Origin: Helichrysum umbraculigerum
Taxonomy: Eukaryota; Streptophyta; Magnoliopsida; Asterales; Asteraceae
Assembly: GCA_949592205.1 (NCBI GenBank)
Contig: CATIUR010000006.1
Span: forward strand, 66,088,001 to 66,152,000
DNA length: 64,000 bases
Direction of reading: 5' to 3'
Shown here: piece by piece, positions 53,107 to 64,000 of the stretch
How positions within the stretch are numbered: the first letter of the stretch is position 1
How the letters are laid out: every line of letters begins with the position of its first letter
Notes under the pieces: generated by a model
The model's database searches: none
What the model was told of the DNA's origin: nothing
Seen by the model: the letters and a program-made list of their open reading frames with translations, nothing else
Position numbers and translations under genes: made by a program

Positions 53107-54363
53107 ATGAGTACAGGAATGGCAGATACTGAGAACCCGGCTCCCAATGATGTTTTGAGAACTGAGCTTCCCCCTCCAGAAAATAATGAGGGTAATCAGG
53201 GTGGTACATCTAATGTAAATCAAGAGGGAGTTAGTGATGAGGAATATAAATTGCAGTTAGAGGATGAGGTGCTAAGATTAAGAAAGTTTGAGCAATTGTA
53301 CAAGGAGCAACAAGCAAGGTTAGCACAACAAAGAGATGTGGGATACCAGTTTCCATCACCTCAGCAGCAAAAGAGGGTATGTTCTTTTAAGACATTTAAG
53401 TCTTGTGGACCGAAAGAATTCGAAGGGGGTAATGATCCAGCGGTAACTTTAAATTGGTTAAGGGACATTGAGCGAAAGTTCGAGGTATGTCAATGTGAGG
53501 AGGAGCTAAGGGTTGGATATGCAGTGCAGTTACTGAAAGGTCAGGCAATGAATTGGTGGGATTCAATGACCGCACATTTGACACCTGTGCAACGATCTTC
53601 TATCACTTGGATGGAATTCCATAATGAAGTTTGCAGGCAGTTTTGCTCGGAGTTTGATATGGTTAGAATTAAGCAGGAGTTCATGGATTTGAAATTGACT
53701 GAGACTATGACCATGGATGATCTTATAACTCAATTCACAGAAAAGCTACGCTTTGTTCAGCAATGGGTCCCGAATGAAAGAGATAGAATAAACCATTTTG
53801 TGGGAGCTTTGCCACCACATTACAGGACGTCGGTGAGATTAGCCGGTAATCTAAAAAATGCTTTTGATTTGGCTAAGTCGGTGGATAGTGACACTCGAGC
53901 TTCGGAAAAGTTAGTTAAGGAAAAGACGGTGCACCATTCCAAGAATAGTTCCACGAGTGGCAAATCAAGTCAAGCGAGTAGGAAGGTGTCTTTTTTTGAG
54001 GAGGCAAGAGATAGGATTGCTTGGTGTGTGGATTGTAAAGAGAGGCATCCGGGGCCGTGTACTTCGGATACAGTTAGGTGTGTTAGGTGTGGAGGGTTTG
54101 GACACAATATTAAGGATTGTATCTTTCCAAGGAATGTTTGCTGGAATTGTCAGAAGGAGGGCCACAGAGCGGGTCAGTGTTTGGAGAAGGCAAGACAAGG
54201 TACGGGTTTGGCTGGGAGTTCAGGCTCGGGTTCCTCGGCATCTGTCGGGCAAAAGAGAAAGACTGCACCTCCTCGGGCATTTCAGATGACCGTAGGAGAT
54301 TGGCTTGAAGATAACAATCCAGGTAGATTCGATATTGATTTTGATGTTATATGTAAATTGTAA
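53107..54363 (+). CDS. G gag, unit 2, intact (418 aa)
   Basis: Stand-alone Ty3-type gag. The N-terminal part has a coiled coil (Y-K-L-Q-L-E-D-E-V-L-R-L-R-K-F-E). The capsid domain follows (F-K-S-C-G-P-K-E-F-E-G, then W-W-D-S-M and V-G-A-L-P-P-H-Y-R). After that come the C-V-D-C...H-P-G-P-C zinc-binding segment and two CCHC knuckles. The protein ends soon after R-A-F-Q-M-T, the point just before protease in full-length relatives. With no pol, this element would need a partner for reverse transcription and integration. The preceding TTG-TGT codons are also open; the first ATG (53107) is the better start. H is an intact chromovirus nearby, but its gag is quite different, so it is not an obvious partner. 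Confidence 0.92.
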   Translation: MSTGMADTENPAPNDVLRTELPPPENNEGNQGGTSNVNQEGVSDEEYKLQLEDEVLRLRKFEQLYKEQQARLAQQRDVGYQFPSPQQQKRVCSFKTFKSCGPKEFEGGNDPAVTLNWLRDIERKFEVCQCEEELRVGYAVQLLKGQAMNWWDSMTAHLTPVQRSSITWMEFHNEVCRQFCSEFDMVRIKQEFMDLKLTETMTMDDLITQFTEKLRFVQQWVPNERDRINHFVGALPPHYRTSVRLAGNLKNAFDLAKSVDSDTRASEKLVKEKTVHHSKNSSTSGKSSQASRKVSFFEEARDRIAWCVDCKERHPGPCTSDTVRCVRCGGFGHNIKDCIFPRNVCWNCQKEGHRAGQCLEKARQGTGLAGSSGSGSSASVGQKRKTAPPRAFQMTVGDWLEDNNPGRFDIDFDVICKL

Positions 54364-54457
54364 TTAGTATTGCATGATTAAGTGTAATCAGTAGCGTTTG
54401 GATTAATAGTGTGCGAGATTGGATTTCGAGGACGAAATCCTTTAAGGGGGGAAGATT
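54364..54457 (+). other. Pol-end relic and polypurine tract, G unit 2
   Basis: Same as unit 1: short F-E-D-E-I-L relic, then AAGGGGGGAAGA at 54444-54455 before LTR copy 3. Confidence 0.6.
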
Positions 54458-56773
54458 TGTAACATCCTGTTTCTGGGCCTGGAAATAAATTGTATTTAAA
54501 TGGTTTATTTGGAAAATAAACAAGTAAAAGAGCCTCAGTTTTTATTGTGATTAATAAAATATTGTTTGTTTTAAATAAACAAAGTTCACGGTATAATAAA
54601 AGTATTTTGACTTACGGGTATTTTTGGGTTCCAGACAATAGGCTAGGATCGGGTATAATTATACACTAAATAAAGGAGGGAGTCGGTGGATACACCTACT
54701 CATTTTTTTCACCTAAAGTGTTTGTTCTTCACTTTCACCTACATGCTCTCAAACCCTCACCTCTCATCTTTTGTAAATAAAAATCAAGAACAAATCATTG
54801 TGACTAAATCTTGCTAAAGAAATCTGAGTTTCATCATCATCCATATCATCTTCTTCATTGGATTGTAAGTAATTCTAGTGTTCTTGAGTTTATTTCATAG
54901 AAATTGGGCATATGAAGTATATAGGTGATTGGTATGAATTGAAGCTAGAAAATCATGTCTAGTTAATTACTTGTTGATTATTCATTGATAGTTGACTGAT
55001 TACATGATGATTTAGGGTTAGAATTAGTTTGTGTTCTTCATGTTAGTTCATAAGTTAGGTTTTGGTGATTTTGTAATTAGATGATGAAACATGAGTTAGA
55101 TGATGTTTATTGTTGTTATATTATGTTAGTGGTTGATGTTGTGGTCATTTTTATGGTAAAAATTCGTGTTTGCAACTGATTTTGGTAAAATGGAGTTTTG
55201 GTCTCGGAGTTGTGTTCTTGCTAAAAGTCCAGATCATTTTTGAACTATCAAACGCGATCCCGGCCATGTCTCCGGATCGCGTTCATTAGTTATAATTTGG
55301 TATAGTCGATTTTTGGTCATACGAACGCGATCCAGCCCTTTGTTCCGGATCGCGTTGCCATGTGTATTTCGGTGACAGAACTTTTTCTAAAGGTGAACGC
55401 GATCCAGCCACCCTGATCCGGATCGCGTTCGCATGAATAATTTTGACGGGTTTTGTAAATTTTGAAAATGCGTAAGTCTTTTCAGGGTCACGGTTATGTA
55501 ACAATTTCATTAACTCGGTTTGGGATGAGATTCACATGTTCACTCGGAAATGGCCCAATGGTCAAAACTATATTCTAATAGCCTAAGTGGTTTTTGGCCA
55601 TTCAGGGTCATTTAAGGGTCGAAATTGACATTTTTCAGTTTTTAAACATTAGTTCGGGATTTTTAATTTCAATTCTGATTGAACTTTTGTTTACTTAGAC
55701 TTTAGAGATTACTTGATTTGATAAATATGTTATGATGATGATTATGAGACGAGTTATTGACTTGTTATCTTGTGTTCTCAGATAAGCGGGCGGCCACTCA
55801 GTAAGATTAGACCACTGAGTTGGTAATCAGACGATAATATTCGGTGAGTGGAATTGTATTCCTCGGTTCAATTCCGTTGTAACGAGTTTGGTTGCAACGG
55901 ATGAACTTTCGGTTATTGGTTTGACTTGTTATCGGTTATTGGTTAATACATTGACATGATTGTTGATATTGTGATTTGGTTTACTTGGTTATTATTGGTA
56001 TTAATTGTTGGCATGATGATTATGCGGTTTGAATAGGTTAGCTACATATTGTCATGACTATTATGAAATATGTGATGCTTGGGCCGTTTGGCATATGTGA
56101 TTTCAGAGGTCAACGCTGGTTGGGTTTGTGGCTATTGTTGGGCTGCCTGGGTTTCCCGATACATGTAGTTGAGGGATGAATCCTTGTCAGTGAAGATAGC
56201 TTCAAACTATCGGTAAGCCACTGTTGGGGCCGGCAGTGGTTGTAGGCTTTCGCTGGTTGGCTAACCAGGGGCCGCCGGTCCTCTTTGACGATACGTGTTT
56301 ATGATTGCGAAGCTTTAGGCGGTAATCATAATTTGTGTGATTGTTGTTTACGATGCTTTAGGCTGTAAGCATTATTTGTTGGTTTGGTTTGTGCGTTGTA
56401 GGCTTGTTATTTCTGAATTGAACCGTCGGTTACGGTTCCATTCACTTAGCATTGGCTAATCCCTCGTTGTTAATCTTTTTGCAGGCTTTTAATAGGTGTG
56501 GACCGGGTTGTAGATGCTTAATGGGATGGTTGACTGTCATAGCGCTTACTCTGACAATTTTGGGGAATCTAACTTTTGGTTTTGAATAGTTTTCTTAACG
56601 CCCGGTTGTTTAGTAAATGTTTGTAACTAAACTTATATATGTGTGTAAAGGTTTTGAAAACTTGGTACCTTTGGGACTTATGTAATTAGGTAAATATGTT
56701 TTGGGATCACGCTTTTAATGTATAATATAAAGTAATATGATATGTTTCGGTTTGTAAAAGGCGGGGCCTTACA
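54458..56773 (+). repeat. G LTR copy 3 (2316 bp)
   Basis: Terminal LTR of the array, hairpins at about 55252-55430. It ends directly at the E RNase H coding sequence (56774), marking the right insertion junction. Confidence 0.94.
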
Positions 56774-59700
56774 CTACTGCACTTTTATTATCACAGAATA
56801 TAGCAATAGGATCTTGTACTGTTGGAAAAACTCCAAGATCTCCAATGAAATTCCTCATCCATATAGCTTCCTATGCAGCTTCACTAGCCGCAATATACTC
56901 AAATTCACATGTGGAGTCAGCTACTGTATTTTGCTTGGAACTTTTCCATGTCACCGCTCCCCCATTTAGTAAGAATACCCAACCTGACTGTGAACGACAA
57001 TCATCTCTGTCTGTTAGAAAACTAGTGCCACTATAACCCGTTACTCTAAGTTCTTCTTCTCCACCATAAACTAAGAACCTGTATTTAGTATTTCTCAAAT
57101 ACTTGAGAATGTTCTTTACAGCTGTCCAATGACCTTCACCAGGATTTTGCTGATGTCGACTCACTAAGCTCAAAGCAAATGAGACATCAGGTCTTATACA
57201 CGTAATGGCATACATGATCGATCCTATAGCCGAAGCATATGGGATTCGACTCATTCTTTCCAATTCTTGCTCAGACTTTGGACAAAGATCCTTACTGATT
57301 TTTATGCCATGATGTAAGGATAGGTTCCCTTTCTTAGAATTTTCCATATTGAATCTTTTCAATATTTTATCTAAGTATGTATCCTGGCTGAGTCCTATGA
57401 GACGTTTTGACCTATCTCTATAAATCTTTATACCGAGGATATATGATGTATCTCCCAGATCTTTCATAGTGAAACACCTTCCCAACCAATCTTTTACACT
57501 TTGTAATGTTGGGATATCATTTCCTATGAGCAGTATGTCATCCACATATAACTCTAAGAATACAACAATGCTCCAACTGAACTTGACATATATACATGAC
57601 TCATCTTCACTTCTAGAAAATCCAAACTCTTTGACTTTCTCATGGAAGCAGATATTCCAGCTACGAGAGGCTTGTTTAAGTCTATAAATGGCTTTTTCAA
57701 GCTTACACACTCTATTAGGATACTTTACACTTTCAAAACCTTCCGGTTGTGCCATGAACACATCCTCTGTCAGTTTCCCGTTAAGGAAAGCGGTTTTGAC
57801 ATTCATCTGCCAAATTTCATAATCATGAAATGCAGCTATGGCTAGCATTATCCTAATTGACTTAATCTTAGCTACTGGTGAGAAGGTTTCCTCATAATCA
57901 ATCTCATGGGTTTGAGTATAGCCCTTTGCTACCAACCTAGCTTTATAAATGTGTACTTTCCTATCCATGTCTGTCTTCTTCTTGAAGATCCACTTACAAC
58001 CCACCGTCTTAAGACCGAGTGTAGTGTCAACCAAATTCCAAACTTGGTTGTCATACATAGACTGAATTTCACTTTTCGTAGCTTCCTTACACTTAGCAGC
58101 CTCAGGGCCTGCCATCGCTTCCTTGTAGTTAGCAGGCTCATCTAATTCACCTAGTGTACTATCACTTATCTTATCCTCTTCCTCTATTTGGTAACCATAA
58201 TAGAACTCAGGAGGATTGCTAACATTACTAGATCTACGAACGGGTAAGGTTATGTCTTCAGGTTCAACAGGTGTCTCCACCTCTTGTTGAACATCAGTGT
58301 TTATTGTAGGTTCTTCATCGGTAGATTCTTGAATTTCTTCAAGATCAATCTTGCTCCCACTGTCCTCTTTAGATATCATTTCTCTCTCAAGGAACACTCC
58401 TTTTCGAGCTACAAAAACCACATTATCCTTGGGTCTGTAGCATAAATATCCAAATGACTCTTGTGGATAACCGACGAAAAGACACTTTTCAGATCTGGAG
58501 TCTAGTTTGTCCTGAGTTTCTCGTCTAACGAAAACTTCACAACCCCAAATTTTGATGCGACCAAGAGAAGGACGTTATCCCTTCCACATTTCATACAGTG
58601 TCTTTGAAACTTTCTTAGTGGGTATTTGATTTAAGATGTGGGCGGCTGTTTCTAACGCGTAACCCCAGAAGCTTATCGGAAGTGTTGCTCGACTCATCAT
58701 AGACCGAACCATATCTAACAAGGTTCTATTTCTCCTCTCAGCAACACCATTAAGCTGTGGTGTTCTAGGAGGAGTCAATTGTGAAACTATTCCACACTCT
58801 CTAAGATGATCGAGAAACTCGATACTAAGGTATTCTCCTCCCCTATCGGATCGGAGTACCTTTATCTTTCAGCCCAGTTGATTCTCAACTTCGCTTTGAT
58901 ATCTTTTGAACACCTCAAAAGTATCTGACTTATGTTTAATCAAATAAACATATCTATATCTACTGAAATCATCAGTAAATGTAACGTAGTAGCGATTTCC
59001 ATCTTTTCTAGCGCATCGGAATGGTCCACATACATCTATATGTACCAAGTCCAATAATCCTTCACCTCTTTCACATGATCCCGTGAATGGTGATTTAGTC
59101 ATCTTTCCCAGTCAACAAGATTCGCATACGTCATCCGACTTGAGGTCGAATGACTCCAACACTCCATCCTTTTGGAGTTGGGCGATGCGTTTCTTGTTTA
59201 TGTGCCCAAGACAACAATGCCACAATTTGGATTTATTAAGATCATTAGATAAACCAACATTTAAAAAAACATTGCTAACACATTCAACAATTTCATATAT
59301 GCCTTTGCAAGGAGAAGCTTTAAACATAAAACAATCATTTAAATAAACTAAAATATCACCATTTTCATTGTCAAACGAAAACCGATAACCATCCTTGAAC
59401 AAAGCATGAAATGAAATAATGTTTCTAGTCATTTCTGACGAATAATAGCAATTATTTAAATCTATCCTAACTCCATTCCTTAGCATGAGCTCAAATCTTC
59501 CAATCTTCGTCATAGGCACAATTCCTTTGTTTCCCATAACTAGGTTGAGCTCTCCATGCTTGACACTTCTACTTTCCTTTAGCCCCTGCAATACAGTGCA
59601 AATGTGATTACCACATCCTGTATCCAGAACCCACGAATTAGAAGTTGTAGTATTATGGAGTTCGATCATAAACATACCTGAGTGAATACTCTTTTCGACT

Positions 59701-60590
59701 TTTCCATCTTCAAGGTCCTTCAGATAATTTGGGCAGCTATGCTTCCAATGCCCGTTTGTGTTGCAGTAGAAGCACACTGCTTCCTTTGGGTCATTAACAG
59801 GAGAAATCTCAGAATCAATCTTTTTCCCACGAATGGACTTTCCATTAGCAGTCTTTCTTTTCCAATTTGAATTCAACTACTTTCTTTTCTTTGCATTTTG
59901 ACCAATTGCCAACACAGGAGCTGCTGAGCTAGAGGACACATCATCTTTCTTGATTCCTTGCTCAGCAGTTTGCAGTAAATTGTGGAGTTCCATTATTGAG
60001 CCCTCTCTCTCATTCATATTCATCAAATATGAGATTACAAACTGATTGTAGACAGCTGGCATACTAGACAGAATTATGGCAATGGAAAAATCTGTATCAA
60101 ACATCATATTCAATGACTCCAACCTATCAAACTACCCTTTCATCTCCAAGACGAAAGCACAGATAGAAGCTCCAGGTTTGGGCTTGCAAGCCATGAGGAA
60201 CTTAACCACATCAAGGCGTTCTTTGCTTGCCTTGGCCTGAAACATTTCCTTTAGCTGTTGGTTCATTTCATAAGCCCAAGTGTTCTCAAAAGTCTTTTGC
60301 AATTCTAGGCTTATGGAAGATGCCATGATGCATGATACTTTATTCGCATCATCATAATGTTTCCGATGTGCATCAATCGCTTCTTGGGTTGAATCCTCAT
60401 CAATTACGGGAATCTGCTCATCGAGAACATACTCCTTGTTCTCGTACCTTAGGGTAAACCTGAGGTTTCGCATCCAGTCCATAGAGTTTGGACCAGTTAG
60501 TCTTTCCCTCCCAAGAACTGAGAGTAGTGAGAAGTTTGGGTTATTTGCGGTATTGGGGACGGGAGGATTTGCACCATTTACATTTGCCAT
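56774..60590 (-). pseudogene. Copia E gag-pol, decayed and truncated in RNase H
   Basis: Minus strand from the ATG at 60590: gag (stop TAG near 60134), CCHC knuckle C-F-Y-C-N-T-N-G-H-W-K-H-S-C (about 59745-59790), protease D-T-G-C-G (about 59620), integrase with several stops, reverse transcriptase with intact Y-V-D-D-I-L-L-I-G-N-D (about 57520-57550) and part of RNase H. A TAG at 56871-56873 and the G insertion at 56774 end it. Protein order and sequence match Copia C, so the two are the same family. Roughly the last 65 codons are missing on the other side of the G array. Confidence 0.9.
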
Positions 60591-61475
60591 CTATGAGATA
60601 AATAATTTTAGTTAGTTTGAATATTCCTTAATTAATTACCCTATTTTCTAATTTAAGGCTAGGATCCATATTTTCAGTTTTATGAAAAGGGTCGCCGTAA
60701 TCATATAACTAAAATACTTTTGTCTATTTCATTTCTATGAAACTCCTAGATCTTTGAGATTCATTGATTCCTATCAATGGCATGTTAATCTCGGTTATGC
60801 TCATCTACTATTCATGACTGGTATGCCGAGTATCATGAACAAGATGGTGAATTAACCATGCAAACCCCGCGTGATCCCCGGCTAGAGTACGCTCGAGAAT
60901 CGCAAGTCTCACATCACCTCTCACTTATGTCCTCGTATTAATGTGCCGGTAAACCACACACGCTCCATTAACAGTTCATACGAGAGATGTGCGAATTTCA
61001 CGGGTTAGCATACTATTCATTATTTTCTATAGCTAAAACGGAATTTTATTTTACTACTTTAAGTCTACTTTTAATCTTAACATCATCCTATCAAAAGTCA
61101 TCGGTAGCTCCATTGAACGCACAAATTAAAGAAGCGGAGAAGTAGGTCAGCGCAAAGCATATTAAAAACCTACTTCTTTAGGGAAGCAAAGCCACCCTCC
61201 TTATACCTCTCTTATAGTTTGTTCAATATGGGTGAGCCGATTTACCAATTGACTGACGATGTATTTAGACTTTATTTATACATATATATAAATCATATTA
61301 TACATTTAATATCTCTTGAAGTTAAGCGTTCTATTTTAAACCTTTTAAAATTGAGTAGTCTATATTAGTATCTAAGTTATAAATTCACATTACCTATTTA
61401 GATAACTCCTTTTCCCAATTTATCTTTACCTACATATTATTGCAGATAATTGTATGCTACTATTTATTAAGCTAT
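60591..61475 (-). other. Copia E untranslated leader
   Basis: About 885 bp, homologous to the C leader (6625-7549). No ORF or palindrome array. Confidence 0.75.
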
Positions 61476-61488
61476 GGCTCTGATACCA
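61476..61488 (-). other. Copia E primer binding site (tRNA-iMet)
   Basis: The complement reads TGGTATCAGAGCC, one base inside the 5' LTR. Confidence 0.92.
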
Positions 61489-61489
61489 T

Positions 61490-62212
61490 TGTTGGGTTTT
61501 CTATTCCCTAACTAGATTATCTTAATGCAGCGGAATAACAATAATTTTAATAATCTAAGGGAATTAGGAAACTAAAACCCTAACGGATATTTAACTTTAA
61601 TAAATAGTACAATAAACAAATTAGATAAATAAGAAAATACACTAACCTCAAAGAAAACCACTTTCTCACGTGCAGACCAACTAGCAGAGCTTCGTTACTT
61701 GGAGGCAAGTACCCAAAGTAGAATACCTCTAATGCTTCACACCCAAAAACCCAAGAGAAAGAAGAATTTTTGAAACCCTCAGAAAATTCGTATCAAATTC
61801 GTATGTATTAAGGTATAGGCTTGACCCCTATTTATACTGGAGAGAAAAAACCTTGAATTTGCAGATTTCGACTTCTAGCCGCCGGCTAAACCCTTTAGCC
61901 GCCAGCTAAAGGTGTTTGCCTTGGACTCCAAGTCTGCGATCTCCACCACCTTATCATTTCTTGGTTTAGCCGCCGGTTAAACCATTTAGCCGCCGGCTAA
62001 AATGCAATTTCAGATTCTTCCACTTTTTAATTACTTTTGATTTCTAATTAATTCACCATAACTAATAAATCAATTAATAAAATATAATATTAATACAATT
62101 AATATTATTCCTTAATCTTTCTCTTGACTATTCATTGATGGCAACCCAAAAAGGACTTTACTTTTAATGATAGTCTCACCAATTAGTTATGATATTGGAC
62201 ACTATTTCAACA
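61490..62212 (-). repeat. Copia E 5' LTR (723 bp)
   Basis: Pairs with 5160-5861. Four TTTAGCCGCCGGCTAAA-type palindromes (61874-61890, 61894-61910, 61965-61981, 61985-62001) flank TCCACCACCTT (61942-61952). One unit more than the other LTR. Target duplication ATATG follows (62213-62217). Confidence 0.93.
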
Positions 62213-62217
62213 ATATG

Positions 62218-64000
62218 ATGTATGGAGTTTAACTAAAATAGTAGAATGGACTCTTAAAATGTTGAGAGGCAACTTAGCGTTACCAATCGCATGTGATATG
62301 TCCAAGAATTTTACCATTTTGTTACCTATAGTTCATGCACACAGCACGCTAAATGCGTTGGCCCTATGAGCAACATGTATCAAGAACGACCACAATAGGC
62401 CATTAGCATCCTTTGCCACCTAGATTCGTCTCGCATCATAGATTCACAGAGCCAGACGTATGTTTTAGTCCCGTGATCCTATTTTCCTTCAATCTATCTC
62501 TGAAACTCTTAGGTTATCCTTAAAGTGGTGTCACATGACTTTTGCTCGAATAATTAACCACAACAATAGCCAGATATGTTGAATGCAACCATTTGTTGTG
62601 GCCTTTTGAAGTTTTATATATACATGAGTCCCTTAAAATATGGATCAAAAAACAATAACTAAGAGGACTTGGTGGCCAACAGCTTAAAAGAGAAAACAAA
62701 TTTAATCTTATATTTGAGATATTCTTTTGTTACGAGGAAAATGATTTTTAACTTAGAAGCAGTCCGAGTGGATACTCAGATTGTAATATAATTAGCTGAA
62801 AGAGGGCAAGGGAGAACTTGACGTTTTGGTCTCACGTGTACCCACTATTGTCGGAAAGTGAACTTCCAAATTTTGAGTTAGGTTGAATGGTAATTTTAAG
62901 TTAGGAATCGCGTTTTTGGGTTCTCCCACAAACATATTTATCTATTCTTCAATTTTGTAATGAATCATTGTTCTGAGTTTGCTTAAAACATTGTATTTAC
63001 ATAATGGTGATATTAAATATTGAATAAACTGATTTAGAAGTTTATTTGATTTCCAAAGACTCTTTAAGTGAATTTGAACATGTTTGAACCTCTTGAACAA
63101 ATGACATGTTTATATTTTAGTTTCCTGTTTTATAAATTGTCTTACTCGACCCGTTGGAGACAACGCATTGCCCAAAGCGACCATTCACATATAGATAGAT
63201 CAAAAATGACATTGCTTTTTTATTTTGGGTTAAGAAATAGCAAAGTTAGATAGGTTCTGTCAAACAACGATAACTTTATGGTTCGGATGTTTATTACATC
63301 AATGTATATACGTTCCTTTTTTCTTTTGCCATGTTGGCTATCTAAGTTCATCTTGCTAATTAAGAATTTTTATAGTAGCTTCTTGGGATGAAAATTGGAT
63401 TTTCTCAAAACCTTGCAGATAGTTCATTTGAGCTATTGGGAGTGAGCTATTTGAGGACTACATTCTCCAACTTGCCATGGACCGGTAGCTTTTCTTTATA
63501 TATTTCTCACAAAATGTTACCAATTTAATACTAATAGGTTGATATTGCCGAATGTTTCTAGAACAAAGGGCATCTATGGAGTCCCAATTATAGAGCATCA
63601 AGAAGTCAAAATTGAGCCTTGAATCAAGTACTATATAACATCATAAAAGTCATGGATGAAATGGAAAAGAAGTCAAGGCTTAGACATCTGGTAGTTAGCA
63701 TGTTCATTTTAATTTTAAATTTTCCCATCTCTTATTATCTTTTAAGTTGTATATTCTTTACTAATGTCATACATCGCGTGTATTGGGCTTTATCGTTATA
63801 ATCTTAATTTACTATAGTTAAAAAATATAAAACGTTATTGATAATCTCTTCAGATTGAGAATGTTGTATGCATATAAAATTTAAAATTTATTGATAATCT
63901 TCTCTTTACGTTCTAAGCAGAGATTAGTTACTCGTGTTTACATGAATTTTGTTAACACACAAAATAACAAAAAAAATATAATTAGAGGTAAAAATCGACT
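62218..64000. other. Flanking DNA right of Copia E, no recognised gene
   Basis: AT-rich sequence that would have been continuous with 5106-5159 before E inserted. Only short spurious ORFs. A duplicated TTATTGATAATCT occurs near 63836 and 63889. Nothing similar to NDUFV1 coding sequence is seen. Confidence 0.6.

Larger units (their letters stand above)
37836..56773 (+). mobile_element. G: tandem gag-only (TR-GAG-like) Ty3 element, LTR-gag-LTR-gag-LTR
   Basis: Three copies of one LTR (first truncated at its 5' end and split by H) alternate with two copies of a short interior that has a tRNA-Met site, a gag ORF and a polypurine tract but no protease, reverse transcriptase or integrase. Such arrays arise by unequal recombination between LTRs. 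The two full LTRs are both 2316 bp and nearly identical. The gag style and tRNA-Met site suggest a chromovirus (Tekay-like) origin. The first LTR lacks 316 bp, and adjacent E sequence is also missing, so a deletion removed the left junction and its target duplication. Confidence 0.88.
5160..62212 (-). mobile_element. Copia E: old LTR retrotransposon hosting C and the G/H array
   Basis: LTRs at 5160-5861 and 61490-62212 are flanked by the 5-bp duplication ATATG (5155-5159 and 62213-62217). On the minus strand the order is 5' LTR, tRNA-Met site, leader, gag, pol, 3' non-coding part, polypurine tract, 3' LTR. Two later insertions inflate it to 57 kb: Copia C beside the polypurine tract and the G array in the RNase H region. 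Its own sequence is about 7 kb. The LTRs differ by roughly 4% by eye plus one 20-bp palindrome unit, making it one of the oldest layers. The coding region has many stops. Confidence 0.92.

Noticed and set aside
63068..63801. Two short ORFs (61 and 60 codons) in the right flank
   Set aside because: AT-rich DNA, no recognisable similarity, no supporting splice or promoter pattern that I can judge.

Overview
This window is plant nuclear DNA made almost entirely of LTR retrotransposons nested inside one another. It holds Ty1/copia and Ty3/gypsy (chromovirus and Athila-like) proteins, plant-type primer binding sites (initiator tRNA-Met and tRNA-Asp), a MULE-like MITE, and one decayed exon fragment of a nuclear gene for the mitochondrial complex I 51 kDa subunit (NDUFV1/CI51). 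The third ORF of one copia element resembles an extra domain that I recall from Asteraceae copia polyproteins, so a daisy-family plant is my best guess. That is inference only. No intact host gene is visible. The labels A-H used here are mine.

Nesting, with boundaries set by TG...CA ends and 5-bp target-site duplications (TSDs). Copia A (minus, 1-4918, cut by the window start) abuts the NDUFV1 fragment (4919-5105). Copia E (minus, 5160-62212, TSD ATATG) sits just beyond that fragment. Copia C (plus, 5882-36950, TSD AAATC) lies inside E, next to E's polypurine tract. Athila-like D (plus, 11201-33514, TSD GCTTC) lies inside the pol of C. D itself contains an A-family solo LTR (13200-13620, TSD GAAAT), a MITE (14032-14347, 9-bp TSD) and, inside its 3' LTR, Copia B (minus, 19416-32076, TSD GTTTA). 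C also contains an Athila-like solo LTR (33931-35429). E's pol is also broken by a tandem gag-only chromovirus-like array G (37836-56773, LTR-gag-LTR-gag-LTR), whose first LTR contains an intact chromovirus H (minus, 39744-49010, TSD CTTAT). LTR divergence counted by eye agrees with this order: E and C about 4%, D and B below 1%, H about 0.3%. Sequence from 62218 to 64000 is flanking DNA with no recognised gene.

Coding status. H has an uninterrupted 1507-codon gag-pol with a chromodomain-like C-terminus. A has an intact gag and an open partial pol. B is recent but has nonsense codons in gag, pol and ORF3, and reads YVDN at the reverse transcriptase active site. C and E are decayed. D lacks pol and carries two ORFs. 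G carries only gag.

Most unusual observation: unrelated LTR families here each carry their own short GC-rich palindromic 'word' in paired copies, mostly just upstream of a TATA box. The stem sequence differs between families while the layout (pair, spacer containing AAGGCGGTGGA, pair) is kept across copia and gypsy elements. In A, B and D the element's own word also recurs elsewhere: before gag in A and B, before ORF3 in B, and before ORF2 in D. D and B also share a non-coding 3' module despite belonging to different superfamilies.
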